From Botrytis cinerea B05.10 (taxonomy: Eukaryota > Ascomycota > Leotiomycetes > Helotiales > Sclerotiniaceae): a stretch of 64,000 nt of DNA. The stretch lies in assembly GCF_000143535.2 (NCBI RefSeq), contig NC_037311.1, positions 3,162,001-3,226,000 of the forward strand, written 5' to 3'. The notes below the pieces were generated by a model. The model was not told where the DNA came from. It did no database searches and was given only the letters and a program-made list of their open reading frames with translations. The position numbers and the translations under genes were made by a program. Position 1 is the stretch's first letter; each line of letters opens with the position of its first letter. This document shows positions 26,486 through 39,220 of the stretch, piece after piece.

Positions 26486-26760
26486 ATGATAGATATGTCG
26501 TACGATCGGGTGCTTTTGACATTGCTTTTTGTTTCTTTTTGTGATTCTTATTCTTTCATGATTCAGTTGTAATTGATAAATGAATGTTTGTTTTTTCGTT
26601 ATATAAACTCTTTAAACACTCGAGCGACAAGGTGGGATTATATATACAGTCATTATACAACCATCCATTGCTCACATCTCTCCCATATACTCCCAATGCG
26701 CCATCTGAGAACCCTCCAACTCATGAAAACATTATTAAAATTAAACATAATTGGATAAAA

Positions 26761-28494
26761 TCAGACCTCGTGACTGCCTTTTTCACCACCGACATACTGA
26801 CGTTCACTCCCCACACTACGCTCACTTATACTCTCTCCCTTCTCCATAACACATTGACCCTCCTCATCACTACTTAAACCTCCAACTTTCCATTCTCTAA
26901 TCTCATGCCCCTTCAACATTAGTATCACCACAAATACAAAGCTCGCTACTTGTAAGAATGCCATCATTCCATATGTCCATCTAAATCCCAAATCCTGAAC
27001 CCAAGGCGTAATGTAAAACGTCACCGACAATCCAAATCCAACTCTATAATTATTCATCACAATAGCTGTCTCAGCAGGAGCTTTCGTGAAGAGTTCACAC
27101 GCATAGTTCACGGTGATAGGGGTGATGGATAGAGATCCGAATGTCACCATTATTTGTGCCCAAATGAGAACTCCCCAGCTCCAATGATTTTGGAGCGTTG
27201 CGCCAAAGAGACCAAGACCAACTGGATTGAAAATCAAGGCGGGGAGAATGAGAGCGTAAAGGCGATATTCGGGCTTCCAGATACCACGATTTCGAGAACA
27301 AATCCAGAGAGGGAGACGGTCACTGACGAAATGGCCGTAGATCAAGGCTATTATTATTCCTGCCCAGTGGCCCAGAGAAACTGGTGATTGTTAGATGAAT
27401 TTTTCATTCGGAACATTGGGACTAGACGGGTACATACATAGCGCATTCTCCTTAGAGGTGAATCCGTAACCTCCTTCTTCCACGGCTTTCTGTAACCAAA
27501 CCGGAGTAATTGCATTCATAGCAACATAGAATCCAAAACTAATCAGCGTAAACATTGCCAGTAAAATCATCGACGGATTAGCCATGATCAAAAACGGATT
27601 AGCTGCGACGCGCAAGACCTGTTTCAAACTGGCCTGCTTCGTGACTTTCGTCCCTGGGAAGAATGTCGCAAATTTACTAGCAACAAATCCATCAGGCGTT
27701 GCAATAGCTGAATTATTTGCCCCCTCCGATCGATCCCAGGAAGTCTCATACACGAACAAAAATACCATTATCGCTGCCAAAGCTGCCAGCGCTGCTGTCC
27801 ACCAAAATGCATAAGTCCATGAGCCTTTCCCTGCTGTCGATATGAATGCAGATAGGGTTGGACCAGCCACCGTACCGAAATCGAAAGCCCAATAAAAGTA
27901 AGTGAAGACACGACCTCTCTGGTGTAAGAAGAAGAGATCAAAAAGTATGCGAGGGCCAAGTATACCAGCTATGGTTCCAAAGAATCCAGCCATTACTCTG
28001 GAAGCAAGGAATGGAGCGTACTGCGTCGAGTGTGTCATGCATGCTGCCCATACTTGGGTGATGAACACACCAACGGTGGACCAAAAAATTACAGACGAAC
28101 GACCAAATTTGTGAGATAATGGAAAGAGGATCAAAGATCCTGCTATCATGCCAGCGTTGGAGCATGACGTCTATATTCTGTCAACCAAATTCCAGCCATT
28201 TGAGAATCTCTCCTGAAATCATTCACGTACCTGATAAGCCATTTTTGTACTCTCAACCCCATACAGTTTTGCTTGTGGTTTTGGAATCAATTGACCGGCA
28301 AGCCCACTTGCACAACCAGCGAAGGTTGCGAGACATAAGGCAGCGACAATAGGCACTTTTTTCCTCATTGGCCAATTCTAGTGAATATATGTTAACATCA
28401 TGATGGTTAGCTAGCACGAGAAGGTACCTACCAATGGATCCCGTGGATCATCACTGGGATGAGGAATGAGTGCAATTGTCCCTTCGTCGCGCAT
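26761..28494 (-). CDS. MFS transporter, drug:H+ antiporter-like
   Basis: Minus gene from the ATG at 28494 (MRDEGTIALIPHPSDDPRDPL, where the next exon begins NWPMRKK, the DPxDPxNWP entry motif of fungal DHA1-type carriers). Exons run through about 28375-28230, 28175-27435 and 27385-26761. Recognisable parts are HKFGRSSVIFWSTVGVFITQ, RVMAGFFGTIAGILGPRILFDLFF, FYWAFDFGTVAGPTLS, ETSWDRSEG in the central loop, YGHFVSDRLPLWICSRNRGIWKPEYRLYAL, and late helices ending in a Ser/Gly-rich cytosolic tail. A coding exon upstream of 28494 is possible because the frame stays open into a TTTTAG acceptor-like site. The family usually exports toxic or secondary metabolites; the substrate is unknown. Confidence 0.82.
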
Positions 28495-29453
28495 ATTGTC
28501 GACTTGTTGTGCGTAGAGCCTAAAATCGAGTGTGTCTATCTATCAACTATAATGATCGACAATATCTCGAAAAATCTTGCCCAACAGTGGAAAATGTCAC
28601 AACGCTTCAGAAAACTTCAATACGCCAAATACAAAATACAAACAGAGAAGCTAAAAACAAGCTTCTGTCCCCAATTATATACTTTCTGCCCCTTAAATCG
28701 TCTAACAATTAACCTTATAGTTATTGTGCGTATCACCTTATCGTCGTCGTCGTTCATCATTTCCATATCTAATGATAGTGTGGACAGCACGCGTCACCAC
28801 GAGCGATCCAATTAAAATATTTCGAAACGTTCAATGGCAGCCAGTTTTACAGATGAAAGTGGATCTTTCGGTGGGCACTTCAATCTCTGTACCTTGCCAT
28901 TTGTTATTCTGGGGATGAAACACCCTCGACACCGTCGCATCTAGAATGACTGCGTGGAAGCAATAGAAAATATGAGACTGGAAAAGAAATAAAACGACTT
29001 AACTGCATTCGGAGAGAAGAGAAAACCTTTTGGTTCCGATAAAAAAGGGGGGAGGTTAAAAGATAGACGTCCTGCATAGTATGAAAAGGAATGAAGCACG
29101 GCAGCTCTGATCCGAGGTTCGGCAAAGTAAACTGTTGGTTCTGCATGTAATCACGTGATACTACATAAATCTTATGCTCGACGATGAAATTTTCACCTAT
29201 TAAAAGGCCACATGTTGGAGATTGCAAAGTGAATACCGGTATCTATTTTCTGGTCCTGATTTCACCGTAATACTCTCAATAAGAAAGGACCAAAAGGAAT
29301 CTTGTTCTCATGATGCCATACTACTAATCTTTCGATCCGTCAAACTATTATAGGTTAATTCTTCTATCTTCCTGGAATCTCTATAGACCCATCTATATTC
29401 TGAAGAGACAAACAAGAACGGCATCATTTTATCGCCAAAGAAGCATTGAAACC
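28495..29453. other. Intergenic, divergent upstream region
   Basis: Shared upstream region of the MFS gene (minus) and the ceramidase (plus). An open frame at 28459-28815 has no motif and overlaps the MFS 5' end, so it was not called. Confidence 0.55.
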
Positions 29454-30543
29454 ATGTTACCATCAACGCCCTACCCTTCCTCGGGCCCAGGATATTGGGG
29501 CCCCGTAACCTCAACCATCAATTGGTGCGAAGAAGCACGTGATCCTATCTATTCTCTCCAATTTTTCCTTGCTCACTACTAACATTCCGTTCAGGACTAC
29601 TATGCTACAATCTATTCGGCTGAGATCGTGAATACGATTACCAATTTGATGTTTGTGATTTTGGCTTGGAAAGGAATGTCTAGCTGTATTAAATATGGTC
29701 ATGACCGCGTCTTCCTCGTTGCCTTCCTAAGTTATCTTGTTATTGGAGTCGGAAGCATGTTATTCCATTCTACATTGATTTGTTCGTTAAAATCCCCCCT
29801 TTTTCTTCTTACACAAACGGAAAAAGTTAACAATCTCTAGACCCTATGCAACTTGTGGACGAACTGGCCATGATCTATCTGGAATGCATCCTAGCCTATT
29901 CCGTTTTTGCGCACCAGAAATCACCTTTGTCGCGTTTTGTGCTCGCTCTCTCGATTTCTGCACTTGCGATATTTATTACTCTCTACTATCATTACCTCCA
30001 AGACCCAGTATTCCATCAAAACATGTTTGCACTGCTCACCGCCACAGTGGTATTCCGAAGCATGTGGATAATGGAGCATATAGTCAATCCAAAGCGTCGC
30101 GTTAAAGACGAAAATGTCACTACAGTTGAGCAAAAAAGAAGAGACGAGAGAGATAGCAAGATTCTGAGCCAGATGTGGAAGTTGAATTACATAGGGTTAA
30201 CTTATGTAGCCCTTGCATTTTTCATCTGGAATTTGGACAACATTTATTGTGGAACGATTAGAAGATGGAGGAGAGAGGTGGGACTACCGTGGGGTATCTT
30301 TCTGGAGGGCCATGGATGGTGGTGAGTTTTTTAATCTTTATTATTTTCAATGGCCGGGAATAGAAAGCTAATGTACACAGGCATATTTTGACAGGAATAG
30401 CTGCGTACAATAATATCACTTGGTCGATTTGGCTGCGATATTGTCGCAATGGTAAGCAAGATCTGGTGGAATTGGAGTGGCCATCTATGTTCACTTCAAT
30501 GCCTGTTGTAGTAGGTGCGAAGCTGCAAAACAAAGTTCTGTGA
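29454..30543 (+). CDS. Alkaline ceramidase (YPC1/YDC1-like)
   Basis: Four exons: 29454-29534, 29595-29780 (approx.), about 29841-30321 and about 30381-30543. The protein starts MLPSTPYPSSGPGYWGPVTS and continues INWCEE/DYYATIYSAEIVNTITN, the hallmark opening of alkaline ceramidases. It has about seven helices and the conserved zinc-site segments FHSTL, YPMQLVDELAMIY and EGHGWWHILTG. The enzyme hydrolyses (phyto)ceramide to a long-chain base and a fatty acid in the ER membrane. To keep WCEE and DYYATIY in frame, the first intron must begin at GC (29535) rather than at the GT four bases later. A non-conserved linker (VNPKRRVKDENV) lies in the cytosolic loop. Good confidence in the family. Confidence 0.9.
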
Positions 30544-32320
30544 GTAAAATTGTGGGTTCCAAGACTATCCAAGGATTCATTTGGCTCGTTGCTGTTTCTG
30601 TTAGATTGATTAGTTCTCCCAACAAGAGGAAAAATATATCTTTCAGGTCAAATGATTCATCGAAAATGGTAGGAAGGTATCTGTTGCGATACGAGTGAAT
30701 ATGCACACGCGAGTGCACCAGCGCGCTAGCATACAAGCGTACTACATATAGCTCTCATAGCTCTGAATCTAGAATAGATAAACATAATATAATATGTTAA
30801 AACCATACCTATTATGAAGAAGTTATGATCACCACCGAGATAATATCAAAAAAATCATGATGAGTTGACATTCCGGAATCTTCGATGAATCCTACAAAGT
30901 TGTAATGTATACACGAATTGTGCTTATTTAAGCGATTGTCGACCGATATTACTACAACTATCATATAAATCGTATGAAGTCTATCTCGATAATTCTCATA
31001 TATCAGCTAATATTCTATAGAATTTAGTCGCATTAATTCCTTATTTTCTTTAGTTAGATGCATTTTAATCCAATCGATTTCAAATTTGAAAGTAGACTAT
31101 CTAAAGTGATCAAGGTGTACAAAAAAAATGTTAAATTTAGTGACTGAATCATATCGTCTTGTTGCTTGCCTGAACAGCAAACAATTGAATACTTCTTCTA
31201 CAAGAGAATAATAAAACTCTTACCACCAGCTAGTGAGAAAGTTTATTTTAACTTGACAGACCAAGATGTTTTCTCCTGAAGATTTGACGACAGTCCCACT
31301 ATGAACAATTCAGTAGCAAACAACAAAGTGAGTATGTTTTACGTTCTTTAAATTGTATAGTAGTATGCTCAAAATATCTGTTATCATTCACAGACCCGAA
31401 AAGACCCATGCTGAAAGAATCAGACGACAATCCTCTAGTGTAATTCTAAATCACAAGCATTAGGAGACTTATATCTCACACACTGAAAGTGTTATATTGA
31501 CACCTCCAAGCAACAATTCTCATTCTAGACATCAAATGTGTTCAAAATCAAGGGATTAAGTGTTAGTACTGAAAACGCGGCTCTGAGTAAAAACATTCAA
31601 AACAATCTTTCGGGTAAATGAAAAATGCCAAAATACTCTATGAAAGGTCATTTTAAGGCCCATAAGTTTAGGCTTTATGCCCGAATATGTGGCACCTAGG
31701 CCTAGAGTCATTGGCCTTTAGCTCTAAAAATTTTAGGCTATCTGGATAGAATTCTTATCGAAAAAATCTTTACTCTTCACCGAAATGAAAGTGTTTCGTC
31801 ATGAGAATAATAACTTGGAAGCAATCTATTCCAACAGAACTCAATTTGAGTCTTCATATTTATCATCTTAGCTTCATTTGGTGGGCACCTTGAGCTATTT
31901 TTAGATCAATTTCTCCAAGTTCGAAGCTGTTTTCTTAATTTAATGAACGCTTTGGGGTTAAATTGTTATTAATTGCTTCACGTCACTTACTTTCGCCTAA
32001 AAAAATACTCTTTTTGAGTCATTTTGATGCTAAATTATGTCTAAATCTCCCAGAGGTGTACAATACAGCAAAAATGATTCGATGAATATCGTTAGTAGAA
32101 AATTACCATAATCCAGTTCTATAGATTACTGTCAAAGAATAGCTTATCCCCTCATTTCAATGCATCTAAGTAATATTTTTTAGTGATCAAGAAAGTGTAT
32201 GTTATTGTTAGGCAAGCTATCTCCTAGTTTATTTATCTCTTCTCCTGTCAAAGTACCTCTAAAAGAATCCAGATGCGCCAAAATTCATCCCAAAAACGCC
32301 CAATTCTGCCTGAACTCTGT
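30544..32320. other. Gene-poor A+T-rich spacer
   Basis: Converging 3' ends of the ceramidase (plus) and BTB gene (minus) flank about 1.8 kb without a convincing frame. Small purine/pyrimidine patches and a short AGGCCTA-type palindrome near 31697 are visible, but no transposon ends were identified. Confidence 0.5.
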
Positions 32321-33591
32321 CTAGAATCTCAACGCGTTTCTTCTAAGCTCCCATAAACTAACCCAGATGTCATCAGCAAGAGGTGCAACGACGTTAGGAT
32401 TAGCCTTTAGGTGACTTCCCCCTTTGACCTCCACCAAAAACGACTCCATAGCCTTCTCGGATAAGCCGTAATGACGTAACTTTGCATCAGATCCAGCTAC
32501 TTTGATGATATCAAAGATATCGACGAGCATTTCAGGGTGGAAGTCCTCTCCTTTGTCTTCAGACTGGGGATGTAGTCGACGAAGTGTAGTATACGCAAGG
32601 TACTTGCGAAGTGGAGAATTCTTTGGTGTCTTGTCGTAGACTGCACGGGAAATCTCTGCTGGAACTCCTTGCAACGGAGTGAAAAAACGGAGAAGCTCAA
32701 TAGCCTGAATAGCGGCATTTTGTAGCTCCGGCATCAGGACTTTGTCAGCCAAGAACCAGAGATCGATGAGCTTTGTGGTGTGTTCGAAAGCAGTTTCTTC
32801 AGACTTGCTGATATATTTGTCGAGGTCGCTACCCTGAAGAGTGCTCAGGCCGATACCAACGGGAAGGTTCTTGCGGTCATCTAGCTCAAAAGCGGCAAGA
32901 GTATCTAACTGCTTCTTGTACACCCAGTCGATAAGCATGGCAAATATCTCTCGATTAGACTCGGCGAAGTGAAGAGTCTGTGTTGCGGATTCAGAAAAAC
33001 CAGAGTTGAAAACAGCGTCAAAGTAGGGGGAAAGATGTGTGAAGAACGACTTGTGGAGATTAAAAGGAGGGCCATCAATTGAACCGTCCTCTCCTTTGAT
33101 ATAGATCGCAACCATGTCCATTGGCATGTTTCTGTTTTATATCAGTTAGTATCAGACTTTATACATAGGAAGGGGAGATATGGTAAGAAGAAGGGTGATG
33201 CGTACTCCCAAGTAGGGCCCTGACTACGATTAGCCGCATCAAGATTCAGACGGCTTGGTACTCGCCCAGCTTCATTGGTATTAGTCGCGATAGCAGGAAC
33301 AGCATCGCGAGCAAGGTAGGCAATTGGACCGCAAGCTACTCCGATTAGGTTGGAACTGGTAGCCCTATGTTCATAAGGAGTTCCCATGTAAACCGGAGGT
33401 GAGTGTGATGTTGAAAGGTTGCCAACGAGATAATCCCGAACGACGAGGTTGTACGAACGAAAAGGTCCGATTACAGCATTCCGGTCGTGGTTAGCACCAT
33501 ACTGACCACGATTTGGACTAGCAGAGAAGGCACCAAATGGTGCAGGACCAGTGTGCGGGCCCCACTGCCAGTTATTGGCGTTGTTATTCAT
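32321..33591 (-). CDS. BTB/POZ domain protein
   Basis: Two exons joined across a short GT-AG intron (about 33208-33132) give a reading from MNNNANNWQWGPHTG (ATG at 33591) through PTWE/NMPMDMVAIY to the stop at 32321. The first 130 residues are Asn/Gly/Pro-rich and probably disordered. The BTB/POZ fold follows: MVAIYIKGEDGSIDGPPFNLHKSFF, THLSPYFDAVFNSGFSES, then TQTLHFAESNREIFAMLIDWVYKKQL. The rest is helical (LIDLWFLADKVLMPELQNAAIQAI), as in many fungal BTB proteins. Such proteins often act as substrate adaptors of CUL3 ligases or as protein-protein interaction modules. No zinc finger, MATH or Kelch domain is present. The partner is unknown. Confidence 0.82.
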
Positions 33592-36500
33592 TTTTAAATA
33601 TGTGTTTGTGTAGATGTGCAATTCTGAGGAGTTTGTTGTGCCACGGAGATTTCAGTTTACCTATTAGACGAGGCAGAGACACAGAAGGTCTTTCTAAAGG
33701 CAGGTTAGTTGGGTTGCCTAGAACTAAAGGACAAATGAGAAGTACTTACGTGCTAATTCAAGTATCTTATGAGTCCGCAAGAGGTACTCTGGCACTTATA
33801 GTGTAGTAAGTCGACAAGAAGGATCTTCAAAATGATCTGGAGGAAGAAGATCTTAGTTAGCGACGCCAGCGAGACGCAATTCTTCTTAGCAAAGAGTAGA
33901 AAATGGATTAGACATACTAACAGATGACCAGAAAAACACAATTAGAATTGATGTACTGCTTGAGTATTTGATTGAAAGGTTTGGGAGAGAAGCGCACAAC
34001 GTCAGCCTGAAAGAGGATAAGTCAAGTTAGAGAAGTTGATGAGTTGATTAAAGGGGCATCAAGGGTTATTCCTATGCTTACCAAGCAATCAAGAGCCTAA
34101 TAGTATGCACTGGGAGTAATATGTGTTGTGATAGAGGAAAGAAGGTCAAAAAGGTTGAAAAGGTTTGAAAGTTTGAAGTAATTGCTATTCAAATGGTATC
34201 GCAGCAAGAAATAACTTTTAAAGATCGCAAAAACGACTTTAACATCAAGCTACTGAGAGTGACTGATACTTTGAGTATCAAAGGAGCTCCGTAGATAGAT
34301 GTTTTGATGATAAAGAAAGGATTGATTGAATTATTCCACAAAGTGGTAATGTAAAAAGAGTTGTATAGAGTCTGGAGGGAGGAAAAATCTATCAAAGATT
34401 TGAATTTTAAATAGCTTGACGAACTGCCATATATAGAAGGCTGTATACTTGGTGAATTCTTTAACAAATATAGATGAGCACCGGTGATTTCAAGATATTA
34501 GATCCGAGTTGCATTGACCTCTATTTGTCTCTCGTCTGATTTCTCATCCTGTAGCATATCTCGAGGCTGACAAAGTTGTTCTTTGGTAGATAGTTGTTGA
34601 ATTTTTGTAAAGGAGATATGTCAGTAAGTCAAACTCAATCAAGGTTCTACGTTCCTTCGTTTCCTAACTACTAGAAAGCTCCAAGTAGAAGAACAAGCGA
34701 ACCTTCTCCTCTAAAAACACTTTTCAACGAATATTCAGAGCTTCTCTCATGGCACCACTATCGGCCCTCAGCTACCGACTCTAACATTTCCGAATCTTCG
34801 ACACGGAATTGCATCATCGCCGTTCGACTGCTCATGGTTTCTTCGCTGAACCTCAAACAATCGGCTAAACAATAAGTATCATGATAGTTTTGGACATCTT
34901 TGTAAGATTTATCGGAGTCTCGATTGATGATTAGGTAGTCCATCTCGACAGCAGCTACCAAAGAGCTGACAGGCTATCTGCGAAGTATGCTATTATCATT
35001 TATAAATGGATAAACAAGGGCAGTCAATTCGTGGAGCTGTTTAAAACTCAGTTGATGCAGCAGATTCTTATGACATCCCAGAGCATCAATGCGATTATGC
35101 GAGACTTTGTAGTCCAGGAATTTGGAAATAATCTGCCAATATCCAAAATTCTGTAGACCTTCTATGGTCGGCACAAGGCTCCTTTCGCAGTCTACGATAC
35201 CTGATTATCAGATTCAGATTCCCTCAACCAACAATAATCCCCAATCTTGCGTGCACCACGAAGCTTCTATATATAATATAAATCCACCCAGCAAAATTTC
35301 CGGGATACTTCTTCGTTATAAGATGGAAACCAAATGATTGAGAGTAGAACGGTCTTCCAGGCTGTTCCTGTTTTATCAGTTTTATCTAAGCCTTAAATTC
35401 TCACCATCTCTTGGTCTAGATCTTTACATTCGAGTCATGACTTCTTGCTTTAGGTCTTCAAAATGGCATTGTCTGCAGTTAACCCCATAGCGGGAGTATT
35501 GTATATGTGTTCAAGTCGAGGTGAAGACACAATGGCTCTATTTCGGAAAATAAGCGATCTTAACGCTTTTGTGTAATGAGATCTTGACACTAACTAAGTC
35601 CTCAGGTAGTCTTCGAATCATTATAACCTTTTATTTTTCGGCAAAGTCAAGTATCGCCACATTGAATTCAGGGCCACCATAAGGAGGAGGACTAAACCTT
35701 CGTGCCATAATGCTTGTCTCTCAAATAAGAAGCGACCGCCCCTGATTTTTTTATTAATGATTGTCAGCAAGGATGAGTAGAGCCCTCTTCAGAGCTGGGG
35801 AATAAAGATTGTCCTGTGCATTCGATATCTTATTTCAAGAGGATATATATCCCGTTCAAGAAGATTGCTTCTTTGACATGGCATTGAGTAATAACTAGCT
35901 ATCAGGACTAGCATCATAATCTCTGGGTGTTTCTATGATATCAAACGACATTTTCGACTCGTCGTGCAAACAAGTAATTATTTTAAGCATTCGTTCATTC
36001 AGCCCAATGCAAACACCTCTTTCCTAAAACAGCTACATTGAACAGGCTTTGGGCTCTTGAAGTTAGGAGAATAAATTGCTTACACAGGCCGATCAATTAC
36101 ATATCTTACTACCGTCACTTATCATGGTATGAGTTTTCTTGTATCCTATGGTAAACATGTTTGCTGACTAGATGGCTTTCATAAAAATTGAAAAGGAATC
36201 AGCAACTGTCACTCTGATCAATGATGTTGTATCAATGCATAGCATTGAGGCTGTCAGATTTGAACAAGGGACTAATAATGTCTTCATTTTAGTTTAATAT
36301 ATATGTACGATTCACATGGAACGACCTCTCATACTAGTCTCATAGCCGTGTGACTATCCGCTAAATTGCCGTGTACGCTTGAGCTTCATCTTAAGTGCAA
36401 CAGCTTCATAGCCGTTATTTTCGACAGCCAACTGGAAGGGTTCGAAAAATTGTGTTGAATCGATCTTCGTTTTGAGTTGCAATCAATAATACACATGTCT

Positions 36501-37668
36501 CGCTCAAACAACTTACCCGAAAGCGCACAGAAAATTCAGTATGAAGAAGTCATTTTTTCTAATATTTTATCAGATATATTGTTTACTTCCCGTTGCTCAT
36601 CAGACTAAAATTTAAATTCTGAAATTTCGTTTTGTGTGCCGCTGCAAATCTCCTTGGTTTGAAGGTCTCAAAAGACAAGAGTCAGGTATTTAAATGCTAC
36701 TTAACTCACACAAGTACTAGGCATCCAGATTAGCGAACGTCGGTTAGGTGAAGGATCCGAACAGGGCAAATCTAGCGCCATCAATCTAACCCACTCAACA
36801 TAAAGCGATGTTTCATGGCCATATTGTTGGAAATGTTCCAGGCTCCCGGTATATATAAGTGGAATGTAAAAATGAATTGTTATAAAATACAATCCAGAAC
36901 ACTCTTTCAGGAGTATTTGATGAATTGATTCTCAGGGATAAAGCCATCCACTAGAAGGTTACCTGGAATTTAAAGGAGTGAATCTACGAGGTCTTAAGAT
37001 ACTATTAGATCAATAACAAGAATCGCCATTGTTGCAGTGCTTTTGAAGTCACAAAATATATCTGTCTCGATTCTCCCACGTAGCGGAGCCCAAAGTCCCT
37101 TCCCGTTTTAGCGATTATAAATGTCACAAAGTGGGCAGATCCAATGAACTCTTGCAATTTCACATATTCATATTCATCTTTTCCCCCCATATTTCTTTCC
37201 CAAATCATTCCTGCCATCTTCATCTTCATTCAGACCCTACAAAACTAGTGTCGATCGCAATCAACACCTCCATCTAATTCTGGCCATCGTCACATATTCA
37301 CATCGTACGATTCTCCAATTTCAATCCATTCAATTTAAATTGCGAGGAAACTGCTATATAGCGTATCTGACCCGTCTTCATAAAGTGCTTTCCACATTGA
37401 TGAAAACCGAGTATAATGATTGATATGAGCTCACGTATTCACGACATGTATCTATGATTACATTTTCAACCTCAGATTGTTATAGCATATATAATTATTA
37501 CGTACCTATGAATCCTCGAATTCCTTTTCTCCTTACTATAGATTGCACATTCGCTCTATATCTAAGTATCACTATTCTCCTGTTCCGCTATTGTTACTTC
37601 CTCTACACAACCTCTCAATTCTTTACCAATATCCCACAATCCCCATTAAAACATTCATAAGTCTTAAA
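33592..37668. other. Long gene-poor region
   Basis: About 4 kb of A+T-rich DNA between the BTB gene and the GPCR. The only frame worth noting is a minus-strand one at 34758-35174 broken by one TAG. Other short frames at 34189-34467, 36701-36892 and 37005-37229 show no motif. No inverted repeats or transposase signature were recognised. Confidence 0.5.
34758..35174 (-). pseudogene. Possible decayed ORF with one in-frame stop
   Basis: One minus frame reads continuously on both sides of a single TAG at 34974-34976. The upstream part includes PTIEGLQNFGYWQIISKF and HELTALVYPFINDNS; the downstream part includes MDYLIINRDSDKSYKDVQ and CLRFSEETMSS. Amino-acid composition is protein-like on both sides, and neither side has other stops. 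No family was recognised and no ATG is present at the upstream end, so this may be an exon, a recent pseudogene or chance. Confidence 0.25.
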
Positions 37669-38841
37669 ATGAAATCAGCAGAAAACATCACCAGCCACGA
37701 ATTCGCTAACATCGTCGCGATAGAACGCACATGTTCTGGAATTTCTCTGCTAGGTTGTTTTTTCATAATCATTACGTTTCTCACCACCACCGCATTTCGT
37801 AAGCCCATTAATCGATTAGTCTTCTACGCGTCTTTGGGTAATGTATTCACGAATTTCGCTACGCTTATTTCGCGCTCTGCGCTTTCGCATCCGGATGGTC
37901 GGTTTTGTCAATTCCAGGCCTTTTTAATTCAGATGTACTTTTTTCTATTCTTTAAAGGAAAACTCCCCCACTTGATTTCTAACAGATCAAAGGTTCCTCC
38001 CAGCCGATGCATTTTAGACATTGGCCATGGCATGTAACGTAATGTGTGCGTTCTTCTTTCACTTCGATGTGGTAGAGCTCCGCCAATTGGAGAAGTGGTA
38101 CATACTACTATGTTACGGTCTGCCATTCATTCCCGCTTTTGTATTTTTCTTTGTGCATACAAAAGAACGCGGCTATATGTATGGGAGTGCTGTATCATGG
38201 TGCTGGATCAAGACAAAATGGGGTTGGTGGAGACTCTGGAGCTTTTACGTACCGGTTTGGTATGTTTGCATTTTTCACCCTCGTGGGCTTCTTGGCTGAC
38301 TATTTGAAGGATCACCATATTAATCACAATCATGATCTACGCCGTAGCGGGAAAAAAGATCTTTGACAAGCGACAAGAACTCGTTAAAGCAAATGAACGA
38401 ATATCACCTGACAACCTACCCAAAGCACGGAAAGAAAAATCCAGAAGCTCTCAAACCGAGCTTCTCCCAACTACGAACTCCGTCGAGGAAGCCTCTTCCA
38501 ACAAACCCTCCCGACCGGGAATACCTCCAGATCAACCATCATACGCAAGTGTGAATCCCAATAAACAAGCCAACGCGGCTATGTGGGCCTATGCAAAAGT
38601 CTCGCTACTGTTCTTCCTCGCTATGATGATCACGTGGATTCCATCAACTGCTAATCGCATCTATTCCATTTTGTACCCTGGCATGGTTAATATGCCGCTT
38701 CAATATGTTTCTGTGTTTGTGTTGCCGTTGCAGGGGCTTTGGAATTCGACGATTTATATTATTACGAGTATGGATGCTTGTAGGGTTCTTTGGAAGAAAT
38801 TGGGGGAGCCGGTGGTGATTCTCAAGGGGGGTGGGGTGTGA
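37669..38841 (+). pseudogene. cAMP-receptor-like GPCR, interrupted by an in-frame TAG
   Basis: Three exons (37669-37934, 37993-38259, 38310-38841; introns 58 and 50 nt) give a seven-helix receptor of the fungal cAMP-receptor-like type. Family landmarks are present: MKSAENITSHEFANIVAIERTC, INRLVFYASLGNVFTNFATL, LRQLEKWYILLCYGLPFIPA, ITILITIMIYAVAGKKIF and the C-terminal LPLQGLWNSTIYIITSMDACR. The third-helix block reads LPADAF, then TAG (38015-38017), then TLAMACNV, where the family has Trp. A single G-to-A change of TGG would explain it. Everything after codon 97 is otherwise intact and in frame, so this is a young pseudogene, a strain polymorphism, a sequence error or a readthrough case. These receptors sense nutrients or extracellular signals through G proteins. 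No alternative splice removes the stop while keeping the frame. Confidence 0.7.
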
Positions 38842-39220
38842 GGAGTGATGATGGTTGATTTCGAGGATGGATGCGGTTGTGAGAATGCAAAGCAACTCGG
38901 ATGGTTTGTAGAGGAATTAACTCAATTAACGTCCGAAATACTGCCAATCTGGTCCTTATTATTTTAAGGTTTCTTCCTGTTCGACTGCGTACTGAAAATG
39001 GAGATCTTTAAGTATACAATAATGAAACGGAAACGTTCCGGCTCTTTTTGATCCGAATGGTCTTCAAAATTGTACATAAGTATTGCTATACATTCTATGT
39101 TGTACATCTTCCATTCTGCTGGAATGTAGTATGTACATACAGTTTCCGCTGGGTCCCAGGTGATAAATAATTCTGTTGCAACAAGAAACATTCGCTATTG
39201 GCTGGAGATTCGAATCGCAA
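38842..39220. other. Converging 3' ends
   Basis: Short spacer between the 3' ends of the GPCR (plus) and the FAD protein (minus). No feature seen. Confidence 0.6.

Noticed and set aside
28459..28815. 118-codon plus frame upstream of the ceramidase
   Set aside because: It overlaps the 5' end of the MFS gene in antisense, has no motif and no splice support.
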